DNA of 64,000 nt from Hyperoodon ampullatus (Eukaryota > Chordata > Mammalia > Artiodactyla > Ziphiidae): contig OX457061.1 of NCBI GenBank assembly GCA_949752795.1, positions 36,674,338 through 36,738,337 of the forward strand. Reading direction: 5' to 3'. This document shows, in pieces, positions 38,301-45,350 of this stretch (positions within the stretch are counted from its first letter, which is position 1; the number at the start of each line of letters is the position of its first letter). The position numbers were made by a program, and so were the translations under genes. Below the pieces are notes generated by a model. It worked only from the letters and a program-made list of their open reading frames with translations. It ran no database searches and was not told the origin of the DNA.

Positions 38301-41300
38301 GTAAGAGGCCTGCACACCGCAACAGGGAGTAGCCCCCGCTCGCTGCAACTAGAGAAAAGCCCGCGTGCCGCAACAAAGACCCAATGCAGCCAAAAAAAAA
38401 AAAAAAAAAGTCGTGGTCCGTTATATAGTCTATGAGATTTTTCTAGGTGTAAGTTTTCCCTTATTCATGTGACATCTTTTACTTCAATCTGTTTGTGGCA
38501 TGCGCAATGTACTGTCTCGTACAAAGAGACAGAAATTAATAGGTGCATATTTTAGAATTACATACATTTATTAGAATCCAGTCATGGCTTTTTACCTAGC
38601 TGATTTTATCAGGAATTATTTTAATAATAATGTTTTCAATTATATTGAAATTATAATTTCAATATCAATATATTGAAATTATAATTTGTATTTTTGCATT
38701 TTTAAACATATATACTTATAATAATTTTGGTGTTCTGTAATATTCTATTATATTCTAATTACCTCAAGTTTTTCAACCTCAACACTTTTGGGCTGGGTAA
38801 TTCTTTGTTGTCAGGGCTGTGCTGCAGGATGGTTAGCAGCATCCCTGGCCCCTACCCACTAGATGCAGTAGTAGCCGCTGTTGGTTGTGACAGCCAGAAC
38901 TGTCTCTGGACATTGTCAAATGTCCCCTACAGGGCAGCAGTTGAGAACCACTACCCAGACTACCTGTATTTAAAGTCCAAATACACTTTTATACAGTAGA
39001 TTTAGTTCTTAAATACTTGAAGGAAATAAAAATGAAGTCGTATAAAATGATATGAGATTTTTGCTATTTAAAAATGGGAAAATGATTTAAATTTTATTGG
39101 CTTGAAATGTGCAAATTTGAAAATTAATAGTAAGTGTGGCACTCCTACTTAATTCGATCATTACAAATCTATCAATTCATGGTCAGAGATTACATTCATT
39201 TTTCACATTTGCTACCTTAAATTATTTACTATCATATATATTTGCTATGTTTTCAGTGTATCAATCTCTGTCAAGTATATTCTCATTCAGTTCCAATTAG
39301 CAGTTTTGAGAGAGAATATCTCATACCCCCAGAAAGAGGAGGCTCATTCCCTCCTCCATGGTTGGAAAGGAGGAGTCATAGTGAACACTGAGCCCCTTTG
39401 ACCTCTGCTCCTGTACCTTTTGTACTAGGACATATTGTCCGTTATTCCAGTTGGGAGATTCAGAAATGGACTGTTAACATTTTCAAGGTACATCCTGCCC
39501 CTGCTACATATTAGGTATGTACCAGCCTGCAAGTGTCCAGAATAAATTCACTACCATAAGTTAACCTCTTTGAAATTTTGTATTCTACTCAGAAAGGTGA
39601 TTGAGATTCATTTTATTAGACCCACATACAAAGAAAAACATTTATTAAGAATTTAATAACTCATAAATTATATTTTACGTTAGTGGGCATTTTACTAAAA
39701 GGAAATTTTTTCCTCTCTCTCTCTGCACCTTTTTTTCTTTTGCATCCTAGTGATTCCAGACACACTCACGGACATGGTTAACCAAATGACAGAGAAAGTA
39801 GGCCTGGTTCACGGGCTGCCGTATGTAGCAGACAGACAGGGCTTTGCCGCCACACTAGAACAGGTAAGTGCAATGGTTATAAATAATATTCTTGGGCTTC
39901 CCTGGTGGCGCAGTGGTTGGGAGTCCGCCTGCTGATGCAGGGGACACAGGTTCGTGCCCCGGTCCGGGAGGATCCCACATGCCGCGGAGCGGCTGGGCCC
40001 GTGGGCCATGGCCGCTGGGCATGTGCATCCGGAGCCTGTGCTCCGCGGCGGGAGAGGCCACAGCAGTGAGAGGCTCGCATGCCACAAAAAAAAAAAAGTA
40101 TTAAATAATATTCTTGTTATCAGATCCCTAATCTCGCAGAAGCTTGAGACTATGCTGAGAGTTGGGATGAACTACCTGAAGTTAACTGTATTAAGTCTGT
40201 GGGTTCTACATCTGTGGCTTCAACCAACAGTAGGTCGAAAATATTCGGAAAAAAAAATTCCGGAAAATTACAAAAAGCAAAATGTGAATTTGCCTTGCAC
40301 CAGCAACTCTTTACATAGCATTTACATTGTATTTACAACTCTTTACATAACATTTACATTGTATTAGATATTATAAGTAATCTGACAGGTGTAGATAATA
40401 TGCAAATAGCATTGGTGGATTTTGGCACAGGGTTCCTGGAACCAATTCCCCTAGGATACAGAGAGGTGACTAATTACAAAAGGCAGCATATCTAAGATGT
40501 AAATAATAAATAGGTTTTATATCTGATAAGTTGGGTGATGACCATTTAATTCTACCGTTAATTTAGTAGTTTGCATTTCTCATGACTTCAAAGCACATCT
40601 AGGAAAAGGGCAGTAAAATGGAAGACAGAATATTAGTATCCACCCTATTTATGAAAAATACATTGAAAAATGGGGAAGTTGGGAAGCTCAGTGACTCCGG
40701 CAGGAAATAGCTAGCTATATAAAAGGACACAAGAAAAGGAATTAAGAAATAGGATTGCTCTATTGGTTGATGTACCTATAAATATTGTGTGTATGAATGC
40801 GTGCATGTGTGTAGCCACATGCATACATATACACATATACATGTACATATGTATACCTATATATGTAGGTATGTGTATATCTACATGAACATTCTGAAAA
40901 CAACACATTAAATATTAATATTTTATATGAAGTGAGTGATATTTTTTACCTATCTGATTCAAGTCCAAATTAAGTTTTACTTCAGTAAATCTTTAAATCT
41001 TAGAGTTTTAGAGAAGACAGTATTTATTTGAGAATAAAATATACTTTTCCCTCCTAGAAGTAAATACTTCTTTGTAATGGTGATAATAACAAGTGTAGGC
41101 AATCACATAAGAAATTATTGACTGCTTGCTATATGTAAATATTACTTTGTACCACTTTTTATTCAGGTAATTTATGTAAGAATAATAGAATATTCACCCA
41201 ATCATACTGAAATTCATTAGGAAAAAGAATTTATAAACATCATACTTTTAACATAAAATTCTAATTGTATACATATGTTTTTGGCTTTGTTTTGGCAGGT

Positions 41301-44300
41301 GTATTTTGGAACCTCTCATCCAAGGTCCTATATCTCTGCCAATGTCACTGGTTTCAAATGTGTGACGGGAATGTCTTGTTTAATGAGAAAGGATGTGTTA
41401 GATCAAGCAGGAGGGCTTATAGCTTTTGCTCAATACATTGCTGAAGATTACTTTATGGCCAAAGCAATAGCTGACCGGTAAGAAAACTAAATTAAATTAG
41501 GCTGTTACATTTTTGGTTCCTAACTTCTGTTGGTTTATTCTGTTTGTTAAACCCATGGATTAAGAGCTATTTTATTTTATTTTTTGCTAGTGAGTACAGA
41601 ATAGTTTAATACTTTTAGAATGTAATTCCTATTAATTATTCAGTTATGCACTAATGAAGCAAATAAATGTTCTAATTTCTCTACATTCTTCAAATTAATG
41701 TGGTTTCTAGAGCAGTATAGAGTTTCCTTAAAACAACTAAAAATAGAGTTACCATATGATCCTGCAATCCCACTCCTGGGTATATATCTGGAGAAAACTC
41801 TAATTTGAAGATACATGCACCCCAATGTTCATAGCAGCACTATTTGCAATAGCCAAGACGTGGAAGCAACATGAATGCACATCTACAGATAAATAGATAA
41901 AGAAGATGTGGTCTGAATATACAATGGAATATTACTCAGTCATAAAAAACAATGAAATAATGTCATTTGCAGCAACATGGATGGACGTAGAGATTATATT
42001 AAGTGAAGTCAGACAGAAAGACAAATGTCATATAATATCACTTATAGATGGAATCTAAAAAAACGATACAAATGAATTATTTACAAAACAGAAATAAATT
42101 CACAGACACAGAAACCAAACTTATGTTTACCAATGAGGATAGGAAGGGTGGCGGGAGAAAGGAGTTTGGGGTTAACATATATACACTATATGAAACAAGT
42201 AAACAACAAGGACCTACTGTACAGCATACAGATACATACACACTTTGCTGTACACTTGAAACTAACACAACATTGTAAATTAATGTTATACTATACTTCA
42301 ATTTAATAATAAATACATTTAAACCCTAAAAAAAACAGCTGGGTGGTTTGAAGTTATTAAATTGAAGCTTCTCTGTGATTATAAATTTTCATTATTATGG
42401 ATGTAAATTTTTATGTGTTTTAGAAGAATTAAAAATGTCAGTACAGTCATAAGCCAGTAGGTGGAAATTTAAAGAATATGATTTCAAATTTTGAAATTTC
42501 TCAGTAGATTATTTGATACTTTGCTAAGAAGCCACCTAATGATTCACATGATTGGCTTAATAACATTTCCCTATCACACAGTGACACTCATTTGCTTTTT
42601 TAAAGGGGGTCGTTTCCTTGTCTGATAATTTACTAAAGATGTGATCTTAAAAATTGAAGTACGTTTTTAAACTTCTCTCCTGATGGTGTTAATGTGGTCC
42701 ATGGTTTCATAGCGTTTCTCATGAGATACAGAATACCACTTTTGGTTTCACACCCTGCCCCCCCACTTTTTTTGATTAATAGTGTTCAGAGACTAAACTA
42801 TTAAATACAGGACCCACTCCATTTAGTACTTTCAGAATGTCTGTATTTTAAGTTTATTAAACTGTGAACTGAGGGGTTGTTCCTTCCATTTCTTAGGTGG
42901 TACTCTCATGGGCCTCTGTAATGACTAAATTGTGTATAAATATGATATACCCTACGTAGGGTGCTATCCTGGGACGAGGCTCACCCTGAACACTGGCAGT
43001 TGCTCACTTTTTTTTTTAAATTAAAATATAGTTGATTTACAGTATTATGTAGTTTTAGGTATACAACATAGTGATTCAGTATTTTTATAGATTATACTCC
43101 ATTTAAAGTTACAGCAAAGTAATGGCTGTATTTCCCTGTGCTGTGCAGTATATCCTTGTTGCCTATTTTATACAAAGTAGTTTCTATCTCTTCATCCTCT
43201 TCCCCTATCTTGCTCCTTGCCCCTTCCATCTCCCCACTGGTAACCACTAGTTCTCTAAGTCTGTGAGTTTTTTCTTTTTTGTTTAGTTATTCATTTGTTT
43301 TATTTTTTAGATTCCACATATAAGTGATAAGAGACTATTTGTCTTTCTCTGTCTCACTTATTTCACTAAGTATTTGTCTTTCTCTGTCTCACTTATTTCA
43401 CTAAGCATAATACCCTCTAGGTCCATGCACATTGTTGCAAATAACAGGATTTCATTCTTTTTTTATGACTGAGTTATATTCTAGTGTGTGTGTGTGTACT
43501 TCCATATCTTGACTACTGTAAATAATGCTTCTTATTCTTTATAGGGATGAATAAATGTATAATCAGTCATGCTTGCATGTGTTCATCATCATAGCTCATT
43601 TTATAATTGTCTTAATTTTCAGAGGTTGGAGGTTTGCAATGTCCACTCAAGTTGCAATGCAAAACTCTGGCTCGTATTCAATTTCTCAGTTTCAATCCAG
43701 AATGATCAGGTAAATCAGCTGGATTTCTTCTTTTTATACTTTATTAAAAGAAAAGGGGAAGGGAGAGTAATTTTTACATGGTTTTAACTTGGTTTTAACA
43801 ACAAAATTAAAAGTCAGGTTTTGTTTATTTCCAGAAAAGAGAGGTTAACTTCCTTATTAAAATAAATTTAACGTCTAAATATATTTTCTTTCCTATGTAA
43901 CACTGAAAGCTTCCAAAAAAGAGATGTTGAGACTTTGAATTTTTTTATGCCAATCTCTATTTTCTAACTTTCTACCCTTTGAATTTTATGATCTTTATTC
44001 ATCAGAGTATAGGCCATACAAGTGAATTGATAGACTTTTTTCTTTGAGATACTAAATAAAAATAGAAAAGAGATTCATTAAATACTCTTTAAAGTTTATA
44101 TAAAAGGCTTTTATATAACAGGATAAAATGCTGATCATTTTGAGAAAAATTGATTAGTCTTGTAACCAGGCTGTTGTTTAAAGAAAATCCCTTTTTGTTT
44201 GTTTGTTTAAGGTGGACCAAATTGCGAATTAACATGCTTCCTGCAACAATAATTTGCGAGCCAATTTCAGAATGCTTTGTTGCCAGTTTAATTATTGGAT

Positions 44301-45044
44301 GGGCAGCCCACCATGTATTCAGATGGGATATTATGGTATTTTTCATGTGTCATTGCCTGGCATGGTTTATATTTGACTACATTCAACTCAGGGGTGTCCA
44401 GGTATGTGGATAGGCTTGGGAAAGTTGGCAGTCATTTGGTAGAACTAAAACACTTTTGATTTAGAAGAAGTTGAAGAAAATCTATCTGAGCCATTCTTCA
44501 GCCTCCCAGTGAAGGTTAAAATCAGGTTTAAGCATTACTTTCCTTAGTGGAACGTGGACACAAAATGGAACTTGATTTTCAACTTTCAGCTGGTTGTACA
44601 ATCACTTTTATTAAGGCTCCAAAAAAAAAAAAAAACAATGATGTTAAGCAAATCAACAAGTCTTCAAACTAAGAATATGTTAGGATAGCAGTTATTTTAA
44701 TGCTGCTTTTCTTCCTAATTAACATTTCCTTAACCAATATAGCATGACAGTTGAATTATCTTAAGAAGCAGACTTGACTTTATATAGTGTATTTAAGAGT
44801 GAAATTGAAGAATTTCATTTTTTAAACTGTGTCTTTAGTCTGACAGTACATAATTTATTCTTTTAATTCCTAGGGTGGCACACTGTGTTTTTCAAAACTT
44901 GATTATGCAGTAGCTTGGTTCATCCGTGAATCCATGACAATATACATTTTTTTGTCGGCATTATGGGACCCAACGATAAGCTGGAGAACTGGTCGCTACA
45001 GACTACGCTGTGGAGGCACAGCCGAGGAAATCCTAGATGTCTAA
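10494..45044 (+). CDS. UGCG: UDP-glucose ceramide glucosyltransferase (glucosylceramide synthase), nine exons, 394 aa, intact
   Basis: UGCG transfers glucose from UDP-glucose to ceramide on the cytosolic face of the Golgi, the first committed step to most glycosphingolipids (GT21 family). The coding join is 10494-10591, 29009-29150, 36715-36817, 37774-37875, 39751-39863, 41299-41477, 43623-43709, 44212-44401, 44874-45044: 1,185 nt including TAA. Every intron is GT-AG and the frame is kept. An N-terminal hydrophobic anchor lies at about residues 11-32. Catalytic landmarks are D92 (in QDHDDP), D144 (ICDSG), D236 (AEDYF) and RMIRW at 272-276. H193 and C207, known from inhibitor and activity studies, are present. 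C-terminal hydrophobic stretches at about 288-330 and 349-369 fit further membrane segments. Length equals the mammalian enzyme. The start has G at -3 and G at +4 and is the only ATG in the proximal leader. Residue 196 is Ser; from memory human has Tyr and rodents Ser. No break was seen. Confidence 0.98.
10592..12302 (+). other. UGCG intron 1, proximal part
   Basis: CpG-rich to about 10,660, then ordinary. A GT-rich stretch lies at about 10,880-10,960. About 11,245-11,410 and 12,155-12,265 each resemble a diverged ancient repeat (tctaggtgctgg / ttacattccagaagggagag motifs) of unassigned family. A purine-rich tract lies at about 12,055-12,101. Confidence 0.6.
12303..12597 (+). mobile_element. 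CHR-family SINE, long form
   Basis: Head gggacttccctggtggcaca, three cacaactactga units, then gcaacgcagccaaaaaataa. No clear target duplication; older than the short-form copies. Confidence 0.88.
12598..14977 (+). other. UGCG intron 1, AT-rich stretch without recognised element
   Basis: Contains runs of T and several short open frames with no domain. About 12,620-12,960 (gtgatcaattcatatgcttac, ggccagaagtggtgcac) resembles a very old antisense L1 ORF2 end, low confidence. Confidence 0.5.
14988..15106 (-). mobile_element. tRNA-derived SINE, older CHR relative, antisense
   Basis: On the - strand it reads gggaaattccctggtggtcc and ends near gggggagac. Target duplication cctataatgt at 14978-14987 and 15107-15116. 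Unlike the other copies it lacks the long body. Confidence 0.85.
15117..15636 (+). other. UGCG intron 1, nothing recognised
   Basis: No repeat or open frame that can be supported. Confidence 0.5.
15650..15876 (-). mobile_element. CHR-family SINE, short form, antisense
   Basis: T run at the left, head agggaagcc-type sequence at the right. Target duplication ctgcacagctttt at 15637-15649 and 15877-15889. CpG-rich, so probably young. Confidence 0.93.
16415..16853 (+). mobile_element. L2 LINE 3' part, left half (split by L1)
   Basis: Motifs such as aaaatcttaccatggttccc and ttagattataagcttttgag follow the order of L2 3' sequence. A CT-rich tract lies at about 16,640-16,695. The copy resumes at 18,474 after the L1 insertion. 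Confidence 0.75.
16868..18473 (-). mobile_element. L1, 5'-truncated, antisense, carrying a SINE
   Basis: T run at 16868. The - strand encodes L1 ORF2p C-terminal pieces ([20 protein letters not shown] at the 5' side and [20 protein letters not shown]). Target duplication taaggaggtgtctt at 16854-16867 and 18474-18487. A SINE at 17341-17663 interrupts it. The 205-residue open frame at 17559-18176 is L1 with SINE read-in, not a host gene. Confidence 0.95.
17341..17663 (-). mobile_element. CHR-family SINE, long form, antisense, nested in L1
   Basis: Starts with ttaattaattaatttatttt and ends caccagggaagtc. Target duplication gcatgtgtctttt at about 17328-17340 and 17664-17676, lying within L1 sequence. 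Confidence 0.93.
18474..18560 (+). mobile_element. L2 LINE 3' part, right half
   Basis: Continues the L2 at 16415-16853: ttgctacttggcactcac and gtcgaatgaatgatc are L2 tail-like motifs. Confidence 0.65.
18561..20530 (+). other. UGCG intron 1, no element firmly recognised
   Basis: Less AT-biased than neighbours. No conserved open frame; short frames such as 19559-19747 have no domain. Confidence 0.5.
20544..20760 (-). mobile_element. CHR-family SINE, short form, antisense
   Basis: T run at the left, then tgtggtatgcgggcctctca. Target duplication gagattctgtttc at 20531-20543 and 20761-20773. Confidence 0.95.
20774..21608 (+). other. UGCG intron 1, nothing recognised
   Basis: About 21,410-21,500 holds repeated aatttaaacctt/tatttaaactt-like units (taatttaaac), weakly tandem. 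No gene. Confidence 0.45.
21621..21794 (+). mobile_element. L1 3' end, strongly 5'-truncated
   Basis: Starts gctttgtgaccacctagagg and ends with an A run after gcaattatactcc. Target duplication aaagaaaaccaa at 21609-21620 and 21795-21806. Only about 174 bp of the L1 3' UTR was copied. Confidence 0.92.
22010..22235 (+). repeat. MIR SINE
   Basis: Contains tttatgaggtaggtactgtt, ccttgcccaaggatacac and gtatgctatatacactgcc in MIR order. Confidence 0.85.
22510..22703 (+). mobile_element. MER5-type hAT-Charlie DNA element
   Basis: Begins gtgggtctcaactttgcact and ends gctgagagcagctgctcta, with the core gagattcagatttatttggt. Matches the MER5 arrangement. A T/A run at 22,553-22,577 interrupts it. Confidence 0.75.
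22704..23814 (+). other. UGCG intron 1, no element assigned; 17-bp triplet repeat
   Basis: A 17-bp unit gtggacatttcagttct occurs three times at 23367-23417. The rest is ordinary CT-rich intron. Confidence 0.55.
23367..23417 (+). repeat. Tandem repeat, 17 bp x 3
   Basis: Units at 23367-23383, 23384-23400 and 23401-23417. The first and third are identical and the middle differs at its end (aatcca in place of agttct). Confidence 0.9.
23815..23950 (+). mobile_element. MER5-type hAT-Charlie fragment
   Basis: Motifs gcatcagaatcatttgagat and aaaaatgcagattctgaggc match the MER5 core. Confidence 0.6.
24245..24690 (+). mobile_element. Ancient L1 3' part (L1M type)
   Basis: Motifs taataacccgaagctggaaac, tccatcaacagaaagtagat and ggaatactatgcagttgtga follow old L1 ORF2-end order, running into a 3' UTR. 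Confidence 0.7.
24691..25235 (+). other. UGCG intron 1, unassigned non-AT-rich block
   Basis: GC content is above that of its neighbours and no repeat could be named. A short coding-like stretch near 24,975-25,110 has stops and no domain I recognise. Confidence 0.4.
25236..25355 (+). repeat. L2/MIR-type ancient LINE tail
   Basis: Order cagctccttgacagtatgga, tatcaccagtgcataggata, atagatttgttcagtaa resembles the L2 3' end. Confidence 0.55.
25356..26100 (+). other. UGCG intron 1, nothing recognised
   Basis: Contains a short GT-rich run at about 25,595-25,610 and no supported open frame. Confidence 0.5.
26101..26560 (-). mobile_element. Ancient L1/HAL1-like ORF1 region, antisense
   Basis: Motifs ctccatgtctcaaacccttt, ctctgtgctgcattctggat and tcttcaaatctagattccag match the antisense of old L1 or HAL1 ORF1. 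The + strand 84-residue frame here is a by-product. Confidence 0.55.
26561..27555 (+). other. UGCG intron 1, nothing firmly recognised
   Basis: About 27,180-27,430 (tcatggattgatactttggt, cagtaaaaagcaacttgtgg) has the feel of a decayed DNA element, not assigned. Confidence 0.4.
27570..27792 (+). mobile_element. hAT-like non-autonomous DNA element with terminal inverted repeats
   Basis: Left end cagctgtccccaacc and right end ggttggggacccctgc are inverted copies. Body motifs ggtggaagacaattatgcca and gatgaagctttacttgccca fit a known mammalian DNA element family. CpG-rich inside. Confidence 0.7.
27793..29008 (+). other. UGCG intron 1, distal end
   Basis: No element firmly recognised; about 28,700-28,770 resembles an ancient repeat tail. 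The exon 2 acceptor tract gctttttag lies at 29000-29008. Confidence 0.5.
29009..29150 (+). CDS. UGCG: UGCG coding exon 2 (residues 33-80)
   Basis: The acceptor is ctttttag|cc and the donor is ccaag|gtaagaa. It encodes [19 protein letters not shown] through the FFELDYPK segment at the start of the cytosolic glycosyltransferase domain. Codon 33 is completed by its first base and the exon ends on a codon boundary (phase 0). Intron 1 before it is 18,417 bp. Residue 62 region reads KGIDPNL; I recall V in place of I in human. Confidence 0.97.
29295..29352 (+). repeat. Microsatellite (AGT)n, about 19 units
   Basis: An uninterrupted agt run 145 bp after the exon 2 donor, passing into gtggttgtggttgtg. 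Uninterrupted length suggests it is polymorphic. Confidence 0.95.
29679..29850 (+). mobile_element. L1 3' end, strongly 5'-truncated
   Basis: Nearly the same segment as 21621-21794, starting gctttgtgaccacctagagg and ending in an A run at about 29,850. No clear target duplication. Confidence 0.88.
29851..30640 (+). other. UGCG intron 2, nothing recognised
   Basis: AT-rich, no repeat or frame supported. Confidence 0.5.
30654..30859 (+). mobile_element. CHR-family SINE, short form
   Basis: Head ggcttccctggtggcgcagt, tail ccgcgtaccgc plus 18 A. Target duplication agattggtacttg at 30641-30653 and 30860-30872. Confidence 0.95.
30873..32715 (+). other. UGCG intron 2, no element recognised; perfect hairpin at 32440-32471
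   Basis: The - strand 135-residue frame at 31539-31946 has no domain and no splice or start context. A perfect inverted repeat lies at 32440-32471 (see findings). Confidence 0.5.
32716..32926 (+). mobile_element. CHR-family SINE, short form
   Basis: Head gggcttccctggtggcgcag, tail ccgcgtaccgc plus an A tail with one C. No target duplication seen, unlike most short copies. A tttcactcaaa motif is repeated just upstream (32,671 and 32,696). Confidence 0.92.
32927..33985 (+). other. UGCG intron 2, nothing recognised
   Basis: AT-rich, no repeat or frame supported. Confidence 0.5.
33986..34388 (-). mobile_element. L1 3' end, antisense
   Basis: T run then ggggtatagttgctttacaa, atcaatcccaatctcccaat and atatgcgttaatatacgata. 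Same subfamily as 16868-17170. 5'-truncated. Confidence 0.92.
34389..34955 (+). other. UGCG intron 2, nothing recognised
   Basis: No repeat or frame supported. Confidence 0.5.
34956..35092 (+). mobile_element. MER5-type hAT-Charlie fragment
   Basis: Motifs catgtcagaatcccctcaga, gattcagaagtttaagagtg and gggtaattttgacacagcca match the MER5 body. Confidence 0.65.
35131..35432 (+). mobile_element. CHR-family SINE, long form, first of a head-to-tail pair
   Basis: Head gggcttccccatggcgcagt, long-form body with one cacaact unit missing, tail cagccaaaaaaataaaataa. The target duplication agagtaaac flanks the pair (about 35118-35126 and 35738-35746), not each copy. Confidence 0.93.
35434..35737 (+). 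mobile_element. CHR-family SINE, intermediate form, second of the pair
   Basis: Head gacttccctggtggcgcag directly after the A tail of the first copy. The body has short-form features (gtctggagcctgtgctcc) but goes on into the long-form tail (gatgaagagtggcccctgct). Confidence 0.93.
35932..36221 (+). mobile_element. CHR-family SINE, intermediate form
   Basis: Same form as 35434-35737. Target duplication aatttatcatagtgg at 35917-35931 and 36222-36236. Confidence 0.95.
36237..36714 (+). other. UGCG intron 2, distal end
   Basis: No repeat recognised. About 36,380-36,560 is slightly richer in GC. The exon 3 acceptor follows. Confidence 0.5.
36715..36817 (+). CDS. UGCG: UGCG coding exon 3 (residues 81-115, first catalytic Asp)
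   Basis: The acceptor is tgactag|tatg and the donor is atag|gtaagt. It encodes [20 protein letters not shown] and on to RLFI. D92 is the first conserved Asp of the GT-A fold (D1), part of the nucleotide-sugar binding core. It ends in phase 1. Intron 2 before it is 7,564 bp. Confidence 0.97.
37449..37630 (-). mobile_element. L1 3' UTR fragment, antisense
   Basis: T-rich start, then gtatacatgtcaatcccaat and cgtttgttctctacatctgt, as in the L1 at 16868. Lies in intron 3, about 150 bp before exon 4. Confidence 0.88.
37774..37875 (+). CDS. UGCG: UGCG coding exon 4 (residues 115-149, DxS catalytic motif)
   Basis: The acceptor is tttttag|gtgg and the donor is agag|gtgagg. It encodes [19 protein letters not shown] through [11 protein letters not shown]144 in CDSG is the D2 residue that, with metal, contacts UDP-glucose in this family. 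Phase 1 at both ends. Intron 3 is 956 bp. Confidence 0.97.
38127..38409 (+). mobile_element. CHR-family SINE, long form
   Basis: Head gggacttccctgattgcgca, one cacaactactgaag unit, tail gacccaatgcagcc plus an A run. Flanks share only tagtcg/agtcg, perhaps an eroded duplication. In intron 4. Confidence 0.9.
38642..38687. repeat. Palindrome (24 bp) with a second partial copy
   Basis: 38642-38665 equals its own reverse complement. A 19-bp part is repeated directly at 38669-38687. Intron 4. Confidence 0.9.
38762..38957 (+). mobile_element. MER20 hAT-Charlie DNA element
   Basis: Motifs gggctgggtaattctttgtt, agcatccctggcccctaccc and agcagttgagaaccacta follow MER20 order. In intron 4. Confidence 0.8.
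39751..39863 (+). CDS. UGCG: UGCG coding exon 5 (residues 149-186)
   Basis: The acceptor is tcctag|tgatt and the donor is acag|gtaagt. It encodes [20 protein letters not shown] through QGFAATLEQ and ends on a codon boundary. Intron 4 before it is 1,875 bp. A young SINE begins only 31 bp after this exon's last base (see findings). Confidence 0.97.
39895..40101 (+). mobile_element. CHR-family SINE, short form, 31 bp after exon 5
   Basis: Head ggcttccctggtggcgcagt, tail gctcgcatgccac plus an A run. Perfect target duplication taaataatattcttg at 39880-39894 and 40102-40116. High CpG content; young. Confidence 0.97.
40190..40475 (+). mobile_element. MER2-like Tigger element with a 32-bp internal duplication
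   Basis: Motifs ccaacagtaggtcgaaaata, catttacattgtattagata and gcaaatagcattggtggatt match the 4079-4434 copy. A 32-bp segment is duplicated at 40304-40335 and 40336-40367. The right end is diverged. Confidence 0.75.
41299..41477 (+). CDS. UGCG: UGCG coding exon 6 (residues 187-246, catalytic base Asp)
   Basis: The acceptor is ttggcag|gtgt and the donor is accg|gtaaga. It encodes [20 protein letters not shown] through [17 protein letters not shown]193 and C207 are present; both were linked to inhibitor sensitivity and activity in mammalian enzyme work. D236 in AEDYF is the likely catalytic base (D3). It ends in phase 2 within Arg246. Confidence 0.97.
41695..42335 (+). mobile_element. L1 3' part (old)
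   Basis: ORF2-end motifs agagttaccatatgatcctg, tatttgcaatagccaagacg and ggaatattactcagtcataa, then a 3' UTR ending ctatacttcaatttaataat. In intron 6. Confidence 0.9.
43008..43545 (-). mobile_element. L1 3' part, antisense, with a 35-bp tandem duplication
   Basis: T run then aatatagttgatttacagta, and cctctaggtccatgcacatt. A perfect 35-bp duplication lies at 43336-43405. It ends about 75 bp before exon 7. Confidence 0.85.
43623..43709 (+). CDS. UGCG: UGCG coding exon 7 (residues 246-275, RxxRW motif)
   Basis: The acceptor is attttcag|aggttgg and the donor is atcag|gtaaat. It encodes [20 protein letters not shown] and on to SQFQSRMIR. The (Q/R)xxRW acceptor-site motif is split by intron 7: R272-M-I-R275 here and W276 in exon 8. 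At 87 nt it is the smallest exon. Confidence 0.97.
44212..44401 (+). CDS. UGCG: UGCG coding exon 8 (residues 275-338, C-terminal membrane region)
   Basis: The acceptor is gtttaag|gtgg and the donor is tccag|gtatgt. It begins inside Arg275 and supplies W276 of RxxRW, then [20 protein letters not shown] and the hydrophobic runs [15 protein letters not shown] and [15 protein letters not shown] that fit C-terminal membrane segments. It ends on a codon boundary after Gln338. Introns 7 and 8 are short (502 and 472 bp). Confidence 0.97.
44874..45044 (+). CDS. UGCG: UGCG coding exon 9, terminal, with stop codon
   Basis: The acceptor is attcctag|ggtggc. It encodes [20 protein letters not shown], the hydrophobic [11 protein letters not shown] segment, then [20 protein letters not shown] and TAA at 45042-45044. 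The C-terminus matches the end of the mammalian enzyme. The exon continues as the 3' UTR. Confidence 0.97.
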   Translation, partial: GGTLCFSKLDYAVAWFIRESMTIYIFLSALWDPTISWRTGRYRLRCGGTAEEILDV

Positions 45045-45340
45045 CTACAGCTTTGTGACTGTACATAAGGAAAAAAAGAGGATTATAAATTATGTTTATA
45101 TAAATGCTTTTTAAAAATCTACCTTCAGTAGTTTTATCACATGTATGTTTTGGTATCTGTTCTCTAATTTATTTTGCATGGCACTTGCATCTGTGAAAAG
45201 GAAAGAAAAAAAAAAAAAAACCACATCTGTAGTCTTGGCCAAATGGTTATACTTTATTTTGTGGAAGTAGAGAATCAAGAGAATTGGTTCTAGGAACCTG
45301 GGTTCGGTTTTTGTTGTTGTTTGTTTGTTTACTTTTTAAA

Positions 45341-45350
45341 AATAAATAAA
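45341..45350 (+). terminator. UGCG: Alternative poly(A) signal, overlapping AATAAATAAA
   Basis: Two overlapping AATAAA hexamers about 300 nt after the stop codon. If used they would make a short 3' UTR isoform. No test is possible from the sequence alone. Confidence 0.35.

Noticed and set aside
35118..38409. CRISPR-like impression from repeated cacaactactgag units and repeated SINE heads
   Set aside because: Unit spacing is irregular, the units are internal SINE motifs, and the genome is mammalian.
44150..44413. 87-codon + frame starting before exon 8
   Set aside because: Its body is UGCG exon 8 with intron read-in at both ends; the exon boundaries are set by splice sites and family sequence.
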